Shown piece after piece: positions 11,552 through 24,177 of a DNA stretch of 64,000 nt. The notes beneath the pieces are model-generated. The model worked only from the letters and a program-made list of their open reading frames with translations, was not told the origin of the DNA and made no database searches. The stretch lies in contig NC_052122.1 of NCBI RefSeq assembly GCF_012273895.1, positions 496,001 to 560,000 of the forward strand, written 5' to 3'. How positions within the stretch are numbered: position 1 is the first letter of the stretch; each line of letters begins with the position of its first letter. Position numbers and translations under genes: made by a program. Source of the stretch: Zerene cesonia. Taxonomy: Eukaryota; Arthropoda; Insecta; Lepidoptera; Pieridae.

Positions 11552-11653
11552 ATTAAGACACTTGTTGTGGGCTTCCTTTATAATGCTTCATTTCCGAATG
11601 TATAGATTAGTTATCTTTTTTGTTGTAGTTTATTTCACATCTTTTATTTAACA
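11552..11653. repeat. 102-bp direct repeat, right copy
   Basis: Same 102-bp unit as 11275-11376 with about a dozen substitutions. It ends TTATTTAACA followed by TT, the uninterrupted form of the site that carries the Helitron in the left copy. Confidence 0.85.
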
Positions 11654-12129
11654 TTATTCACTTCACTTACATAAAAATTAATGCTGCAACTGCTACTGTT
11701 GATGATAATTTTTAAAAACTATATTAAACTTTAGAGATTAATATACACATCGTTTACTCCATTGAACTTTGAGCCTTTAAATCTCCAACTAAAACTTACA
11801 AATGTCCAATGTTAATATATCAGCAAAACCCTCGATTTATGTGTGTCGGAATGGTTAACATTATAACGCGTAGTCGGTAAAACCGTTGAACCAAATCGCT
11901 GATATTTTAGCTAACACGTTAGGGCAATTACAGTCATGTTATCAAATTTTGGTACAGCCCACACCAATATATCTAGAACTAATTTATATTACGTCTAAAT
12001 TTAATAAAAAAATCAATCGCGTTATCTGTATAAAAACTTCCAACTACGTATCTGATTGCTCGTTTGTATGAAAACATAATATATAGATGATTATGCGATT
12101 TATAATGCTACATAGAATATATGATATTA
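11654..12129. other. Unique AT-rich sequence
   Basis: No feature recognised. Confidence 0.5.
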
Positions 12130-12660
12130 CGTATTAGTTTTGCGGTACGTCGGACAATCGGGGATGTACCTTATCCATGGTCCAGTACGGCGGGGATAAA
12201 GGTGTGTTCCAGTCAAACTTATTTTACTCTAAACAATGAATTATAGGATATTTGTTCTCCAGATTAAGACTTTTACGTCTTTCTGCGTAGGCGCTTTGGA
12301 AAATAGCATACATCCTACCAATAATATAAACGCGAAAGCGATTTTATTGTTAAAAATTTTAACTATTGATTCCCATCGCGACTGTACTCTATGGGTGGAA
12401 GCGGAAAATTTTCAAGTGAATATTCGAAAAATTCGATCGCAATTTAAATGACTTCGATGCGTGTACAGTCGATAGGGCAAGTTCATTATCACGGTCTACG
12501 TGCGAAATATGATTACAATCTTGTTAGCACCGAGAGGCGCTTGGCGGGCCGCCAGCAGTTTTCATGGGTTAATGGCTTCATCGAGTTTTGTATCTGCCAT
12601 GGGCTAGAAATTGCAGTGGGGGTGAAGCACGCATGCAAAATGTGAGGTGAGAACTTTATG
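12130..12660 (+). other. GC-richer unique island with two abutting short ORFs
   Basis: Base composition is visibly less AT-rich than the flanks. Two plus-strand ORFs (12236-12451, 71 codons; 12448-12645, 65 codons) overlap as ATGA. A GAG|GTGAGA donor-like site (donor G at 12648) follows immediately. A Helitron-like 5' motif (TCCTACCAATAATATAAACG) occurs inside at about 12311-12345, so part of the island may be transposon-derived. No protein family is recognised. Confidence 0.3.
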
Positions 12661-13404
12661 AGTTTAGCGATTTTAGACGGGGAAATTTGGCGGCATCGAT
12701 ATTTTAGTGTAACGTGTATGTACAGACTTATACAACTGTGAGATATAAGGAAGGATTTTGTAATAAATTGTGATTTTTGTGAAGATTCATTTAATTTTTT
12801 ACAGAATATCTATATAAGGAGCTTATACCCATAGATAGGATGGATAAATTGTTGTAAGAAAATTAAAAAATTACAGACTACGAGCCTTAAATTTGAGCTT
12901 CTTTACAGGTAACAGATAATATTAATATAATAATAATACATAATCAAACAAACCGTCTTATCTGATCGAAACTTTCCGCGTTGAGAGTTTGCTATAATAA
13001 GATTGTTTTTAACTGATTTAAAACAAATCGTATTGTTTTTAGAACACATTTTTTTATATGAAATTGTGTGTAATAGTGTGAAGTTGTGGATGATGTTAAC
13101 ATTAAGATGATTTTTTTTATTTGAAAGGAGATTTTCCAAAGATGGTAGCACTATAAAACGCATGCGAACTTAAATATTATTATAAAATACGGATACGCTG
13201 AAATTTATTAGATTGCAAGCTCCATTAAATGGCTACGAAAGCGGCACCGTTGATCTTCGTAGCGTACGTAGCTTAACACTAGCGAAATAATAAAACGCTT
13301 ATTAATTTAAATCGTTAATAAATATTCTAGAAATTTCCACAACGTAACGATAAACGTTATAAAATAGTTTTGGATTATTTACAAATGGCAAATATCGACC
13401 GTTT
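12661..13404. other. Unique AT-rich sequence
   Basis: Nothing recognisable on either strand. The minus-strand ORF at 12903-13163 is low-complexity AT-rich translation. Confidence 0.5.
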
Positions 13405-13616
13405 CCTTGGCCACTATATATAAAGTATGGTTAATAAGTGAGCGTAGAACCGAGGGGTCCTGGGTTTGATTCCCGGTGAGGATACACAAAAAAACTGTCT
13501 CGATCTGGCAGATCTGGCAGTTGGCAGTGAATATAAAGAAAATCGATGATTGAAATATATGTGTATGTGATCTGCCCCATATGGGGTATGGATGGGGATA
13601 ATGGGACTTTACTTAA
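13405..13616 (+). mobile_element. tRNA-headed SINE (Metulj-like), old copy
   Basis: GTGAGCGTAGAACCGAGGGG followed by the box B-like GGGTTTGATTCCC, then TGTCTCGATCTGGCAG, AAAATCGATGATTGAAA and the tail ATCTGCCCCATA...GGGACTTTACT match, in order, the intact SINE at 54551. It is diverged, with a repeated GATCTGGCA segment. Confidence 0.8.
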
Positions 13617-13636
13617 AAAGCATTCTCATCTCTTCA

Positions 13637-13756
13637 CATCATCATCATCAGCCCATGTATGACACAGGCCTCAAGGACCAATGCTGGGACACAGGCCTCC
13701 TATGATGGTTTAGGCTAGAATCCAGCTCACTGGGGCCAAGTGCGGGTTGGCAATTA
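13637..13756 (-). mobile_element. RTE-type retrotransposon 3' end fragment
   Basis: The plus strand reads ATCATCATCATCAGCCCATG, then CTGGGACACAGGCCTCC and AAGTGCGGGTTGGCAAT. This is the reverse of the common lepidopteran RTE 3' region, which ends in (ATG)n repeats. The segment GACACAGGCCTC is duplicated inside. Only the extreme 3' end remains. Confidence 0.65.
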
Positions 13757-14035
13757 GAAGCTTATTTTACTGTTAATCAGGAAACACTCAATTATGAGTC
13801 AAAGAAGCTAGAAATGCAGTAAAAGGGAGTTCTTGTCATTAAAATATAAAGTAAAGTAGCGAGATCACGCAATATTCTACTTTAGAATTCAAGATATAAA
13901 AAGTTTATTACATTGTTACGGACCTAAATGATTACAGGATTTTTTCTCTATCTGTCATGCACGATTCGTGGTTTGAGTAAAAGAGACACACGTTGAGTAA
14001 ATGTTTACTGATATTCGGTTCGTATTATGAAAATA

Positions 14036-14300
14036 CTAGCTGTGCCCCGCGGTTTCACCCGCGTATGTACGTATCCCGTAAGGATTTCGGAATAAAAAGT
14101 GCTTATATGTTATTCCAGTTGTCCAGCTATCTACGTACCAAATTTCATTTCAATCGGTTCAGTAGTTTTTGCGTGAAAGAGTAACAAACACACACGTCCA
14201 TACAAACTTTCGAATTTATAACATTAGATAACATAACTTTTTATCCCGATCTTTCTACGGGATACGGACTTACGCGGTTGAAACCACGGGGCGGAGCTAG
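14036..14300. mobile_element. Head-to-head Helitron pair with two 3' ends
   Basis: 14036-14228 is a minus-strand family 1 copy (A then CTAGCTGTGCCCCGCGG), broken at its 5' end after ATTTATAACATTAG. It joins directly to the 3' 70 bp of a plus-strand copy (TTTTATCCCGAT to GGAGCTAG, then T). Each outer boundary is therefore a CTAG terminus in the correct A/T context, with neither TC 5' end present. Confidence 0.87.
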
Positions 14301-14808
14301 TTATTAATCAAATACTGATAGAAATGTTATAATGTATATTTAACAAATACTTCAAATATGTATAAAATATATATAAAACAACACAACGTGGTTCTCATAC
14401 ATGTATGTGTATAATGCAATAACATAAAAAAATACATAGGTATGATAATCATTATTATAAAATACATTATTTCTCGTAACTACCAAAATAAGAAAGAAGT
14501 TATTTCAAAGGACGTAATTTCCTGAGCCTGTACTGACACGTCAGAAAATCTATCAGTAAAATACTTTTCAAATGCAACTGCATCAAACAGACCCATTACT
14601 ATACGTTCACACACATACATACATACAAAACATACACCTATATTTTATTATTAGCTCTCACAGGAATTATGTCTATGTTGTAATGACACATTATTAGCAG
14701 TCCGTCTGTTCACCTGCAAGTAAAACCACGGCCATTAACTTATAGACTGTATTTCAACCATTTTGGAGTTTAACTTAAATTTTTTATGATGGGTTTTTTT
14801 GTCAATTA
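14301..14808. other. Unique AT-rich sequence
   Basis: Contains a short CATA-type microsatellite near 14612-14630. Nothing else recognised. Confidence 0.5.
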
Positions 14809-15029
14809 CTAGCTTTCCGCCCACTTCTTTGCCCGCGTAGTCGCAGGAATGATAAACCCTGATTTTCCTCACATGTTTCCTTTTCCGAGGGATTTCTGGG
14901 ATAAAAACCTTCCTACGTCCGTCTCCTGGTCTCTGCAAGCTCTGTACAAATTTTCAGCCAAATCGCTTAATCCGTTCTTGAGTTATAAATAGTGTAACTT
15001 ACACCACTTTCTATTATATATATAAAGAT
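14809..15029 (-). mobile_element. Helitron, third family
   Basis: A then CTAGCTTTCCGCCCACTTCTT forms the minus-strand 3' end. The body (TTTCTGGGATAAAAACCTTC, CCAAATCGCTTAATCCGTTC) and the ATATATATAAAGAT right end match lepidopteran Helitrons that begin TCTTTATATATA. The hairpin is weakened. Confidence 0.65.
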
Positions 15030-18000
15030 TTTGATTTATAATTTTAAATCGAGCTATGCTTCCGACAGACTCGCATATAATTATAGATTTAATATAAATT
15101 GGATAATCATTGGATTCGATGTTACCGCTGTCAGGGGTAACCACATTGTTATATCATACTCGCGCACATCAGAGAGATGGAATCAATTAATTATATTTAA
15201 CAAACATCAAATAGAAAAGTGACACTATTATTTCATAGTTATTAAAGGAATATTATTTTACGTATAACATTTTGTTAACAATTGAGTTGCATATAAATGA
15301 AATGATATTATTAAATTGTTTGTTTAGCAAATCGGTACATTATAATACTATTAGATTGATTCTGAATGGATTTCGTATTCTTAGCTTCTAATTGAATATT
15401 ACATTTTTTAGCTTATAAAGTACAAACGCGAACCAGTATCACGAGAATAAAAAATATTACACGAAAGGTTAATTTTTAATAACTCCTTTGTAGTCAGTTA
15501 CAGTATTTGATATTAACACCTCTTTGAAAATACAATGTGTGACTGAAAACATGGCGAGTCGGCTCCAGCTTGATATTTCCTCATAAGCCTTTTGAGTTGA
15601 AAGCCTGTGAGGCGTGAAGTGCGAAAATTATTACTTGATTGGCTGTGACAAGAGCTTAATGAAAGCATAACATGGCAACGACAGTTTCTTATTGAATTTA
15701 TAAATTGTGCACGAAAAATGTTTTGAACAGAATATGTTAAATGGTTTTGCTTTCAAATTCAAATTGTTTTAATCAACAATGTATATTGAGACACATTAGA
15801 TGATTTTATGATAGGCTTTCGTATTTCTTTGTCTTTTGAGTTTTTTTCTATGTATATGTATGCATTAGTGCGTTCAAGCGTGTGCTAAAGCTTAAATTTT
15901 ATTGTGATTTAGCTCAAAGACATGCCTTTAGATTCGTATTATAGATATAGTATATAGACACTCATGATTCATTCGCTGACTGTAAAGAGTTATCTGTGAT
16001 AAACATTTGTATAAAAATGGAAAAGTAATACAAAACAAGTGATGTCTCAAGATAAGAAGAAAGAAGTAAACGGTAAAAACTGTAGGCATTGGCAATACTT
16101 CCAACATATGCTGGTGACAAAGTTAGTATTAAACTAATGTTTGAAGAAAAGTTAAGAACGTCCGCTTTCACGTTTTATGCCAGTGTTAAAGTTTGTAATA
16201 ATATGAAAACGGAAAACTAGAGATTAGATTTGTATGTTTGGTTTGACACTATATTGTGTTTAAACCTGTTTTTTTATGAATAAGTAGCGCCTGCGGTATT
16301 ATTACGAATCGCATTCCTGCATTAGACACAAAACTTCGCAATTACGTTATTCATATCACTGACTAACGCCTGAAAAATTTAAATCTAGTCAATCTAATAC
16401 ACTTTTAAAAATAAGTCTCTTAGTCTCTTAGTTCTATTCGTCGCCAATTACGTACAATTAAATAGACAAAATCTGATGACTTTCTGTCCGATACACCTAA
16501 GTGATCAAATAAAAACTGTGTCTAAGATGTTCTTTATAGCGTCGCCTGAGCACCGATCACACGCCCTTGTACAAAACTAAACCGAATATTATATTGCATG
16601 AAGGTTATTGCGAAGGCCTTGTCATTACCAGGGAGGGCAATTCTGTTACTATGTACTTCACTTGTTGTATCTCCATCGCTACCAGTGTCGCACGAAGGCT
16701 GCAGGGACAATGGATCATTTCATATTTATTCATTCAAGTGACTTTTTCTGTGTTATTACGTCATGATATTTCAATGCGTCTGTTTAGTGATTGGTGTATT
16801 TGCACTTACTAAGGAATCGTTTTTGATCATACTGGTTTTATATTAGTATGTGGTGCTTTCTTATATTATATTATGAAGTTTAATATCGATCGAGCTACAA
16901 ACGAAATTCAACATGCATTATCACATAAGTGAGATTATCATGGATGCTGGATTCATTATACCATAAGTCAGATTATTCATCCAATTAAAGTGAACTGTTG
17001 TGTGCAGCGTTTTATTTTTAATACAAATATGCTTTTATCGACTGCCTTATAAGCTTGTATTTATAATGAACTTAAATTCGCTTCCACATATAATGAATAT
17101 ATAAAAAATATGCTTAGTTCTCGACCGCATTGCGGAGTATTTATATTTACCATTTTGACCTTGTTACTTGTTGAATTTATGTCCTGAAAACACAATGTCT
17201 GTCATCAAGATAGTTCGGTCTAGACAGATAAATAGTGTTAAGATGTTTTATGTCAATTTCATTATTTTTTATATACTGTATTTTCAATGAATATTGTTTT
17301 TTTTTTTGAGTTCAATATAAGAACGTATTTTGGTAATTTATGAAGACAATTAATTGGTAAATTATGCACTTTATTATCGTTCATCATACATTCCACAGAT
17401 TTTAACCTTTGATTAAAGAATAATAAAAAAATCCCCTAAAATTTTCATTTTATTTCCATTCTTTAAATATAAATAGAAAACATCGGCAATGGACCATGAC
17501 AAACGCATAATATCTTCAACAATTACATTCATAAATTTTTCTGTTTGAGTATGCCGTAACTTGCAACTATAATATACGATTGTCTTAATAGAAATAAAAC
17601 GAAGATATAGTTGTAACACTTGTACAAAAAATTATTTTCTTTCAAGCTCAATTGGCGTCTTAAAATCTTTGTAACTTCAACTGAGGTGTGTTCTTTTACA
17701 TGACTACTCAAAAAGAGAAATATTGTTAATGCGTTCAAATATGAGATTATTGACTTACACTGGACGGTGGCGTAATGGAGGGACCATTGGGTGAAGCTAT
17801 TAAGAAAGAAAGAAGAATAAGGAGATATTGTAAGATTGTTGAATTATGAACATATATTATTACGTATATAATATTACAAAATGATTTAGATCTAAAGAAA
17901 TAAAATAGAATATGAAACACGATTTAATTATTAAATGAATTACTTAAGTATACGTTTGTATGCAATATCTTATACATTATTATAGAAGACCTTTCTTAAC

Positions 18001-20691
18001 ATAACCTGCTAGGTACACCATACTAGGCATTTGCGAAGAGATTTATTTACTCGTAATAACTAGTTATCCATCCAAAGAAAAGAGGAGTAAAGAAAAAGTG
18101 TTTAGTCAAAGGAAATTTCTACGGAGAGTTATTTCAGCTGAGTAAAGAGTAGCCCTTGTCCACTCTCTAGCTTCAATCAAATCTCTCGCTCCAAAAATTT
18201 AAACACACTTTGTGTTTATATTTATTTGTTATTACATTATAATATTATTCATTCCAAGAATTTGCAATTAACCGTGTGTACACGACTATTTGTATATTAA
18301 TCTTAAATCCTTGCATGTCGTGCGCTGCATGATTAAAGCAAAATAATGTGGAAAACTCATATTTTAATAAGTCGGTTAATAGTTATAAAATTAACGTAAC
18401 ACCATATATAGTGCGTTTGAGGAGCCAGAGCTCGTCGATTGCTTCTTAGAAATCAACTGAGATCTTACTACATACACGTAAATATAAATTCGATCAAACA
18501 AAATCTTAATATATAAAATTGAATTCCTATTTCTCATGGTATCACGCGTGACCGTGTAGTTCTTTTTTGTGTTTATTATTGCCAAAAGAAGGATTTTAAG
18601 ATAGAGAAACTTCGGCGGTATAAGAAAAAATCGACGGATAAGCGTAGACTGTATTATATATGTCAGGTAAATAGGACGTACGGTCGAAAAATATGTCAAA
18701 AAATAAAAAAAAACAAACAAATTTATACTTGCAATTATAACAATACCCCAGGATAACAATGTAATCAGCGATTAAACACTGGTCCAATAGCTGCTAAATC
18801 CATAATTTGCGCTATTCAAACTGACAGATTTAGCATGCACAGTTTGCCACTTCGATTGTATCTTGCATTATGTGTAGAATATCCACTGTTACATTTGGAT
18901 CACGTTCGTGTTATTAAATAGCATTTTGCTCTCAACTTCGCTACTATGCGTATTATGATATCACGCAATAATTGCTCTCTGTTCCACAAAACTAAAGGTT
19001 ATGAATGTTATATTACTATCTAAGTCCTTCTCCTATACTTCTATAGAATGTTAAATTTTGTTTAAATTTAACCATTAGGCTAAAAAATAAGTTACAGACA
19101 CTTTAATTTAATTGTAACATACGTGTTATCGGGATTTATGATTTTGTTCGTAAGTGCGAGAACTGATTGGATGATTTGTATTTGAAATACCATTTAAGTG
19201 TGTTTTTCCGTGCATTCAATATACATGGTTCTGAATTCCATTCAACCATTTGTTCGAGTAATTGCACAGCAAAATCTACGCCATAAGCCTATTACGAGCC
19301 ATCAAAAGTGTTCATTGTGCACGATGCTATTACACCAGGGCTTGAATCGGAACTAAATAGAGCTCTGGATTTGATATTGTGCATCCATTGCCTTTTTTTC
19401 ATTGAAAAACTTTGATTTTTAATACTTTGTAATACCATTTACATAAAAGGCTCTATTGGTTATTTGATTTTGCGACCATCGTTGGTTTTATGCCAGAATG
19501 AAACAGGCGTAGTAGCGTTACAAAGAATGAATAATATTACTGTGCGTACGTATCTAGGTTTAACTGCAGTTCGGTTAGAGAATAGGGAAACGTAGATAAA
19601 GGTGCCCTTACTAATTACTGCCACACTACTACATTTTACTGAATATAATATATCCGCATAAATAAATTCAATTGGTCAATAGTAAGCAGTCAGTCTCCTT
19701 TATCCTGCTCGATCAGATTTATTACTCCCTACAAAGTAGTAAGCAAAGGAATTCCCTATATTTAAGCCGTCATATCTGAATAGGTCAGGTAGGTATGGAT
19801 AAAAAAAGCTGTTATTATAAAACAGTTACAGCCAAATACATTGTTGCCTAAAATTTCCCATTGCTCACTTCATGATATTGTCCGAGGAGACTGAGTGGTT
19901 TATGAATAGAAATACCCCAACCAATTCAACTATTTAATTGCACAAAAACCAGCTCTTAACACATTTATTTCTTGAAAATAATATAGAATTTGCCATATTT
20001 AGCAGTTGGCAGTTAGCTGTTACTCATTATACAGGCTTTAGCCTTCAGCAATCGCTGGTCAGAGAGACGTCAAACGAAAGCATCAAAGGTGCCTAGTAAT
20101 TGAGTATCAATATAAGCCAGACATTTGCTTTCGGTTTAATTTTCAGCTTGCTTTCAAAGCGATAGTTTGTACATCAATTATTGTGTACGCTGATGCGTTT
20201 ATAATATCGAAGGCAGTATGCATATTTGAACGTAAGCACCTTTAAAGTGTTCTTTTTAATGTGGTCGTTCCGTCATGACGGCAAGGGTTGTAGTTAGATG
20301 TGAATTTTTAAACCAGTTATATTTTTGTCGTAGCAGTCTCATTTGTATAGCTAGTAGGTAGTGTATTATTGAAACTGAGCGTTAGTCGAGTTATACTTCG
20401 AATTAGGTCAAGCTACCATAAGGGAAGTTAGTACACCTTTGGAGAAGATTGCTATTAAAGTTTAGCGTGCCATAATGGCTAAAGGATAAGATATTATATG
20501 GTTTTGATCGGTTCTGTTTTAAGAAGAGATTAGATTGGATTTCTTGGTCCGCTAGTTGGAATATTGCTCTCGATGTATAAGATAACCCAAGGGTGCATAG
20601 GAATCTCACATTGATATAAAATTACCAAAACTACGTAATTGCCATATTTGAAAATGTTTCGTTAGTTTATTTTTACCGAGTACCCTACGAA
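15030..20691. other. Long unique AT-rich stretch
   Basis: No gene is recognised in 5.6 kb. Small items: an 81-codon ORF in a slightly GC-richer patch at 16567-16812 with no known relatives; a tandem TAGTCTCT repeat near 16410-16430; a Helitron 5' fragment at 18504-18556; a 12-bp perfect palindrome CCGTCATGACGG at 20270-20281. Confidence 0.5.
18504..18556 (+). mobile_element. Helitron 5' end fragment
   Basis: TCTTAATATATAAAATTGAA followed by CATGGTATCACGCGTGAC resembles the first 60 bases of the complete element at 60993-61304 (TCTATATATATAAAAATGAA, GGCATCACGCGTGAA). Confidence 0.5.
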
Positions 20692-21170
20692 TCCCTACTA
20701 ATATTATAAATGCGAAAGTCACTTTGTATATCTGTCTATTACGATTTCAGGCCTAAACTGCTAAATCGTATATAATGAAATTTGGTAGGAAGATAGAACT
20801 GAACTTGGAAAAAGACAAAGGATACTTTTGATTGCGAAAAAAAAGGTAGAAGGGGTAAAAATAAGGGATGAAATGTTCTATGAAAGTTCGTTATTGTCAA
20901 ACCAATTTTGATTAATTTTGACATTTTAAAGCAAAAAAAATGTTAGAAGGGGTTGAAAAAGGGTATGAAAGTTTGTATGGAATTTCCTTTTTGTCAATCA
21001 AATAATCACGTAACATTCTTTCACACCTAAACCACTTAACCAATTTTAACAAATAGTCCAGATGCAATAGTCTTTGCTTCGGTTATATCGCGCGACATGG
21101 TATGGAGTAGTTGCTTATCTCGACTCTATGACCGAAGCCCACGCGGGCGAAGCCGAGGGCGAAAGTCTAG
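20692..21170 (+). mobile_element. Complete 479-bp Helitron, family 2
   Basis: It starts TCCCTACTAATATTATAAAT after an A and ends CACGCGGGCGAAGCCGAGGGCG, AAAGTCTAG before T. The GC-rich hairpin lies just before CTAG. The interior has two diverged copies of a module (AGAAGGGGT..AAAAAGGG.ATGAAA..GTT, at about 20850 and 20945). Short ORFs here are incidental. Confidence 0.88.
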
Positions 21171-21280
21171 TTAGCTATATTATCATTGGTGCATACCGAA
21201 AGCGGCTAGCAGATGTTAATTATGAAAGAATTGATGACAGTTTTGAACACTACATTGTGTGATATGAAAAACCAATCGCA

Positions 21281-21605
21281 GCATTCAGATTCGGATTCGA
21301 TTACCAAATGGCGCTGGTCATTCGTGGGTGTTAATTAACTTTTCGTGGGTGCCGTGAAACAAAAACGAACACAATACCAAAACTCTTCATCTGGCATCGA
21401 CGTGTGGTCAATATTCGATTTTGGCCCAGTTGCGAATCAAAAACATCGTATGCAATTCAATCAACGAACGTCATTTTTTCTCGTGACTGTACACTGTGTA
21501 TGCTCTATGGAGAGAGGAATTTTTGGTGTGTCACAGGAACAGTATTGCGGCCTGTGGGTACTGTCCGAGGGGTTTTTTGTGAAACATATTATTTTTAGAG
21601 GCCAA
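21281..21605 (+). other. GC-richer unique block with overlapping ORFs
   Basis: Two plus-strand frames stay open (87 codons from 21345, 64 codons from 21404) in less AT-biased DNA. TTCGTGGGTG occurs twice (about 21320 and 21343). I recognise no domain and no repeat family. It could be a conserved non-coding element, an untranslated exon or old transposon sequence. Confidence 0.3.
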
Positions 21606-22507
21606 TAAAATGATTATTAATTAGTGATATACTTAAATATCGAATAATGGTTCTCTTTTCCACCTTTCGTTCACTAAAGCTCGAAATTTATAAACAACCA
21701 CACACATTTTACGTATAGCATGATTAGAATATACCTATTACTATATATATAACATTTTGATTCATTTAACTTGCATAAATAAACAAATAAACGCTGTTGT
21801 TCGAATAGTCTCTGTAAAGATCGACGCGAATATTATCTCAATTATCAGTAACTGGAATTCTGTTTTAGAGATCTGTCAATTGACGCAATTTATATTATAC
21901 TTATTTATAATTAACACACGTGACTTCGTCCATCTTTAATAAAAACTCCTTTTCCAAAAGTTTCGAGTGCTCGCTGAATCTGTTTTCCCTGGTGAGTAGT
22001 AGAAGTTACAGTTAATACGAGTTGGTAATCTTAAAGTGTAAATAAACGGTGTACCTTCTGGGAAAGCACGCATTGTTTGATACAAAATTAAAAAAATGCA
22101 GAAGTACTACAAGAAAAACATAAGCTTTACATACCAGTTGTTTACATAATTTTATTCAAATGCAATAAAGTGGATACTGCTCTGTTAAAAATAATTAGGT
22201 GTAGTGATTACCTAGTTGAGAGTTTTACAATAGATTTTTATGGGGTTACTTGAAAGTATTGATCAGAAGAATAAAGTTAGATTCGATTTCTGATTTGTGG
22301 TAGTTAATAAGTTCTACAAATTTTTTTGATTTAACATTTTAGTCAGGACACCGGTCTTAATTACAGTTCAGGATATGTCACTTACTGCCGAATCGATTTT
22401 ATTTAATTGACTGAAAACATTACTCTCTTTAACTGAAAACCTAGAATCTTGAAATTCATCTATATTGAGATTATTTCAACAAGACTAGAAATAGCTATTC
22501 TTATTAA
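21606..22507. other. Unique AT-rich sequence
   Basis: Nothing recognised. Confidence 0.5.
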
Positions 22508-22800
22508 ATAGCTTTTCGCCCGCGGCCTCGTTCGCGTGGTAGTACGTAGAAACGAAAATGCTTATATCTCAACAACAATTTATTTTAGCAATATGCCTTT
22601 TCGAAAATCTGTGCTAAGAACGAATGACATTTTATTACAGGGTCGAATATTTTTTTCCCCGGGTTACACGATAGTCATCCCCTTTTTTTCTAATAAAACA
22701 CAGCTCATAAGTTGATCTATATCCATACAAAATTTTATCAAATTGCTCAGTAGTTTATACTGATCGACGCACATAAAAATAGACAAACAGAAATAAATAC
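22508..22800 (-). mobile_element. Decayed Helitron, minus strand
   Basis: ATAGCTTTTCGCCCGCGGCC at the left is the reversed hairpin end of a Helitron with CTAG mutated. The body has AAATTTTATCAAATTGCTCA and AATAGACAAACAGAAATAAA, the usual order of such copies. The 5' end is not identifiable. Confidence 0.55.
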
Positions 22801-23184
22801 TGACCATTCTTTGGGAGCTATTATCTAATTAATATGAGAAATATTTTTACTTTAAAAGAATTATATTAATAAATCTTTCAACCTATATACAAGATTCCTC
22901 TTGCACACTTACTTTTTAACTTTATATAAACGCACGAAGGCTTAAAATAACGCGTAACATTAAATTAACCCGCAATGCGAGGCGTTAATGTAAGGAAGTA
23001 TTTAGTTTTCAAATAGTTCCCAATTACTGGAGGGCGTTGGTGGCGACATCTATCTGAGCTTTGTGTAAATATGTCTAACTTAACACGTCGAGGCGCGTAT
23101 TCATTTGACAAATTTACTATTGTGAAATACTTTATTAAAATTATGGTAACATACGTATGTGTCGTGGCTTCTCTTGTAAGTTAT
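22801..23184. other. Unique AT-rich sequence
   Basis: Nothing recognised. Confidence 0.45.
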
Positions 23185-23345
23185 GGATCTGATGCAGACT
23201 TATTTCTGTTTCACTGATCGATTTTCTTTAAGGTTAAGAATCTGAGACCTCATAACCCTGCCTCGAGCGAGACTTTCTTTGCTGTTCCCCTCCGAGAATC
23301 AAACTTAGGATACCTAGGTTCTGCGCTCATACATTATCTAATATG
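23185..23345 (-). mobile_element. tRNA-headed SINE (Metulj-like), decayed
   Basis: On the plus strand TTTCTGTTTCACTGATCGAT and TTTTCTTTAAGG are followed by GAGAATCAAACTTAGGATAC and GGTTCTGCGCTCAT. This is the reverse of the family's tail-to-head order, and box B is mutated. Confidence 0.7.
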
Positions 23346-24177
23346 TACTAATGGGACGGTGCTACTTGGCTCCACTAAGTTTAAGCAATTTACTCTCATT
23401 GATATTATCTGTGAAACGTCACGAATTAACTCTCCAATACTCAATAGAGTGAAACAGAACTTTACTTAAATATACTTAAGAAAAATTATCAAGTATACAG
23501 ATTACAAAACCAAACAATCATTAATTACAATCATAACACAAAAATTTTCACTACACTACAGACTAAATAAAGTTCACAAATATACTTGCATTACCTTGTT
23601 GAAACTAATAAATGTATTACCGCCATCTGTGGGAAATTGCTAGAACTAGCTGTCAGAAAACGCAGTCACACAGAATTTTACCTCGGAAAAGTATTGGGAA
23701 TCTATCTACAGAGGGATAGGTGTGCCTCGGTGTGTTTACTATTGGTGTACCTTTAATAAATACTTGCTTCCAGAGTTCGTAAATAAGACACACATACTGA
23801 TGGTAAAAGCAAATATATAAAAATTTGTAAATAAGTTATTTATATTCAGCGTTGTGCATCAACTCGAATTTGAACATATGAAGTTGTTGTTTAAAATATC
23901 ATATATTATTTACATGTAATATTAATTCATGTTTATGTATCGAAAGGTTATTTAGGTAATTTCTATAGAAATTGTTGCATGACTTACTGCATTTTAACAG
24001 ATTATTGTTATTACAAGATATTCAAGTCCTTCTATCGATTTGATAAAATCGTAAAGGTATAACACCAATTACGTATTTCAACAATTCTTTCACCATAAGA
24101 AGACTGCATCTTCTCTGTGTGACGTAGGATATACACGTATCACGGACAAAGCCAGTGCTGACTAAATTGAAGCTTGT
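23346..24177. other. Unique AT-rich sequence
   Basis: No gene. ACCGCCATCTGTGGG at 23619-23633 is one of several GCCATCT motifs in the window (see findings). Confidence 0.5.

Noticed and set aside
18391..18787. Overlapping 122- and 63-codon minus-strand ORFs
   Set aside because: AT-rich translation dominated by F, I, L, Y and S. Membrane-like appearance is expected from T-rich codons, and part overlaps a Helitron fragment.
20270..20281. CCGTCATGACGG as a specific regulatory site
   Set aside because: A 12-bp palindrome alone is expected by chance in 64 kb about often enough; no partner sites nearby.
21345..21608. 87-codon and overlapping 64-codon ORFs as genes
   Set aside because: Two frames are open at once, no domain is recognisable, and there is no splice or promoter support. 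Kept only as a compositional block.
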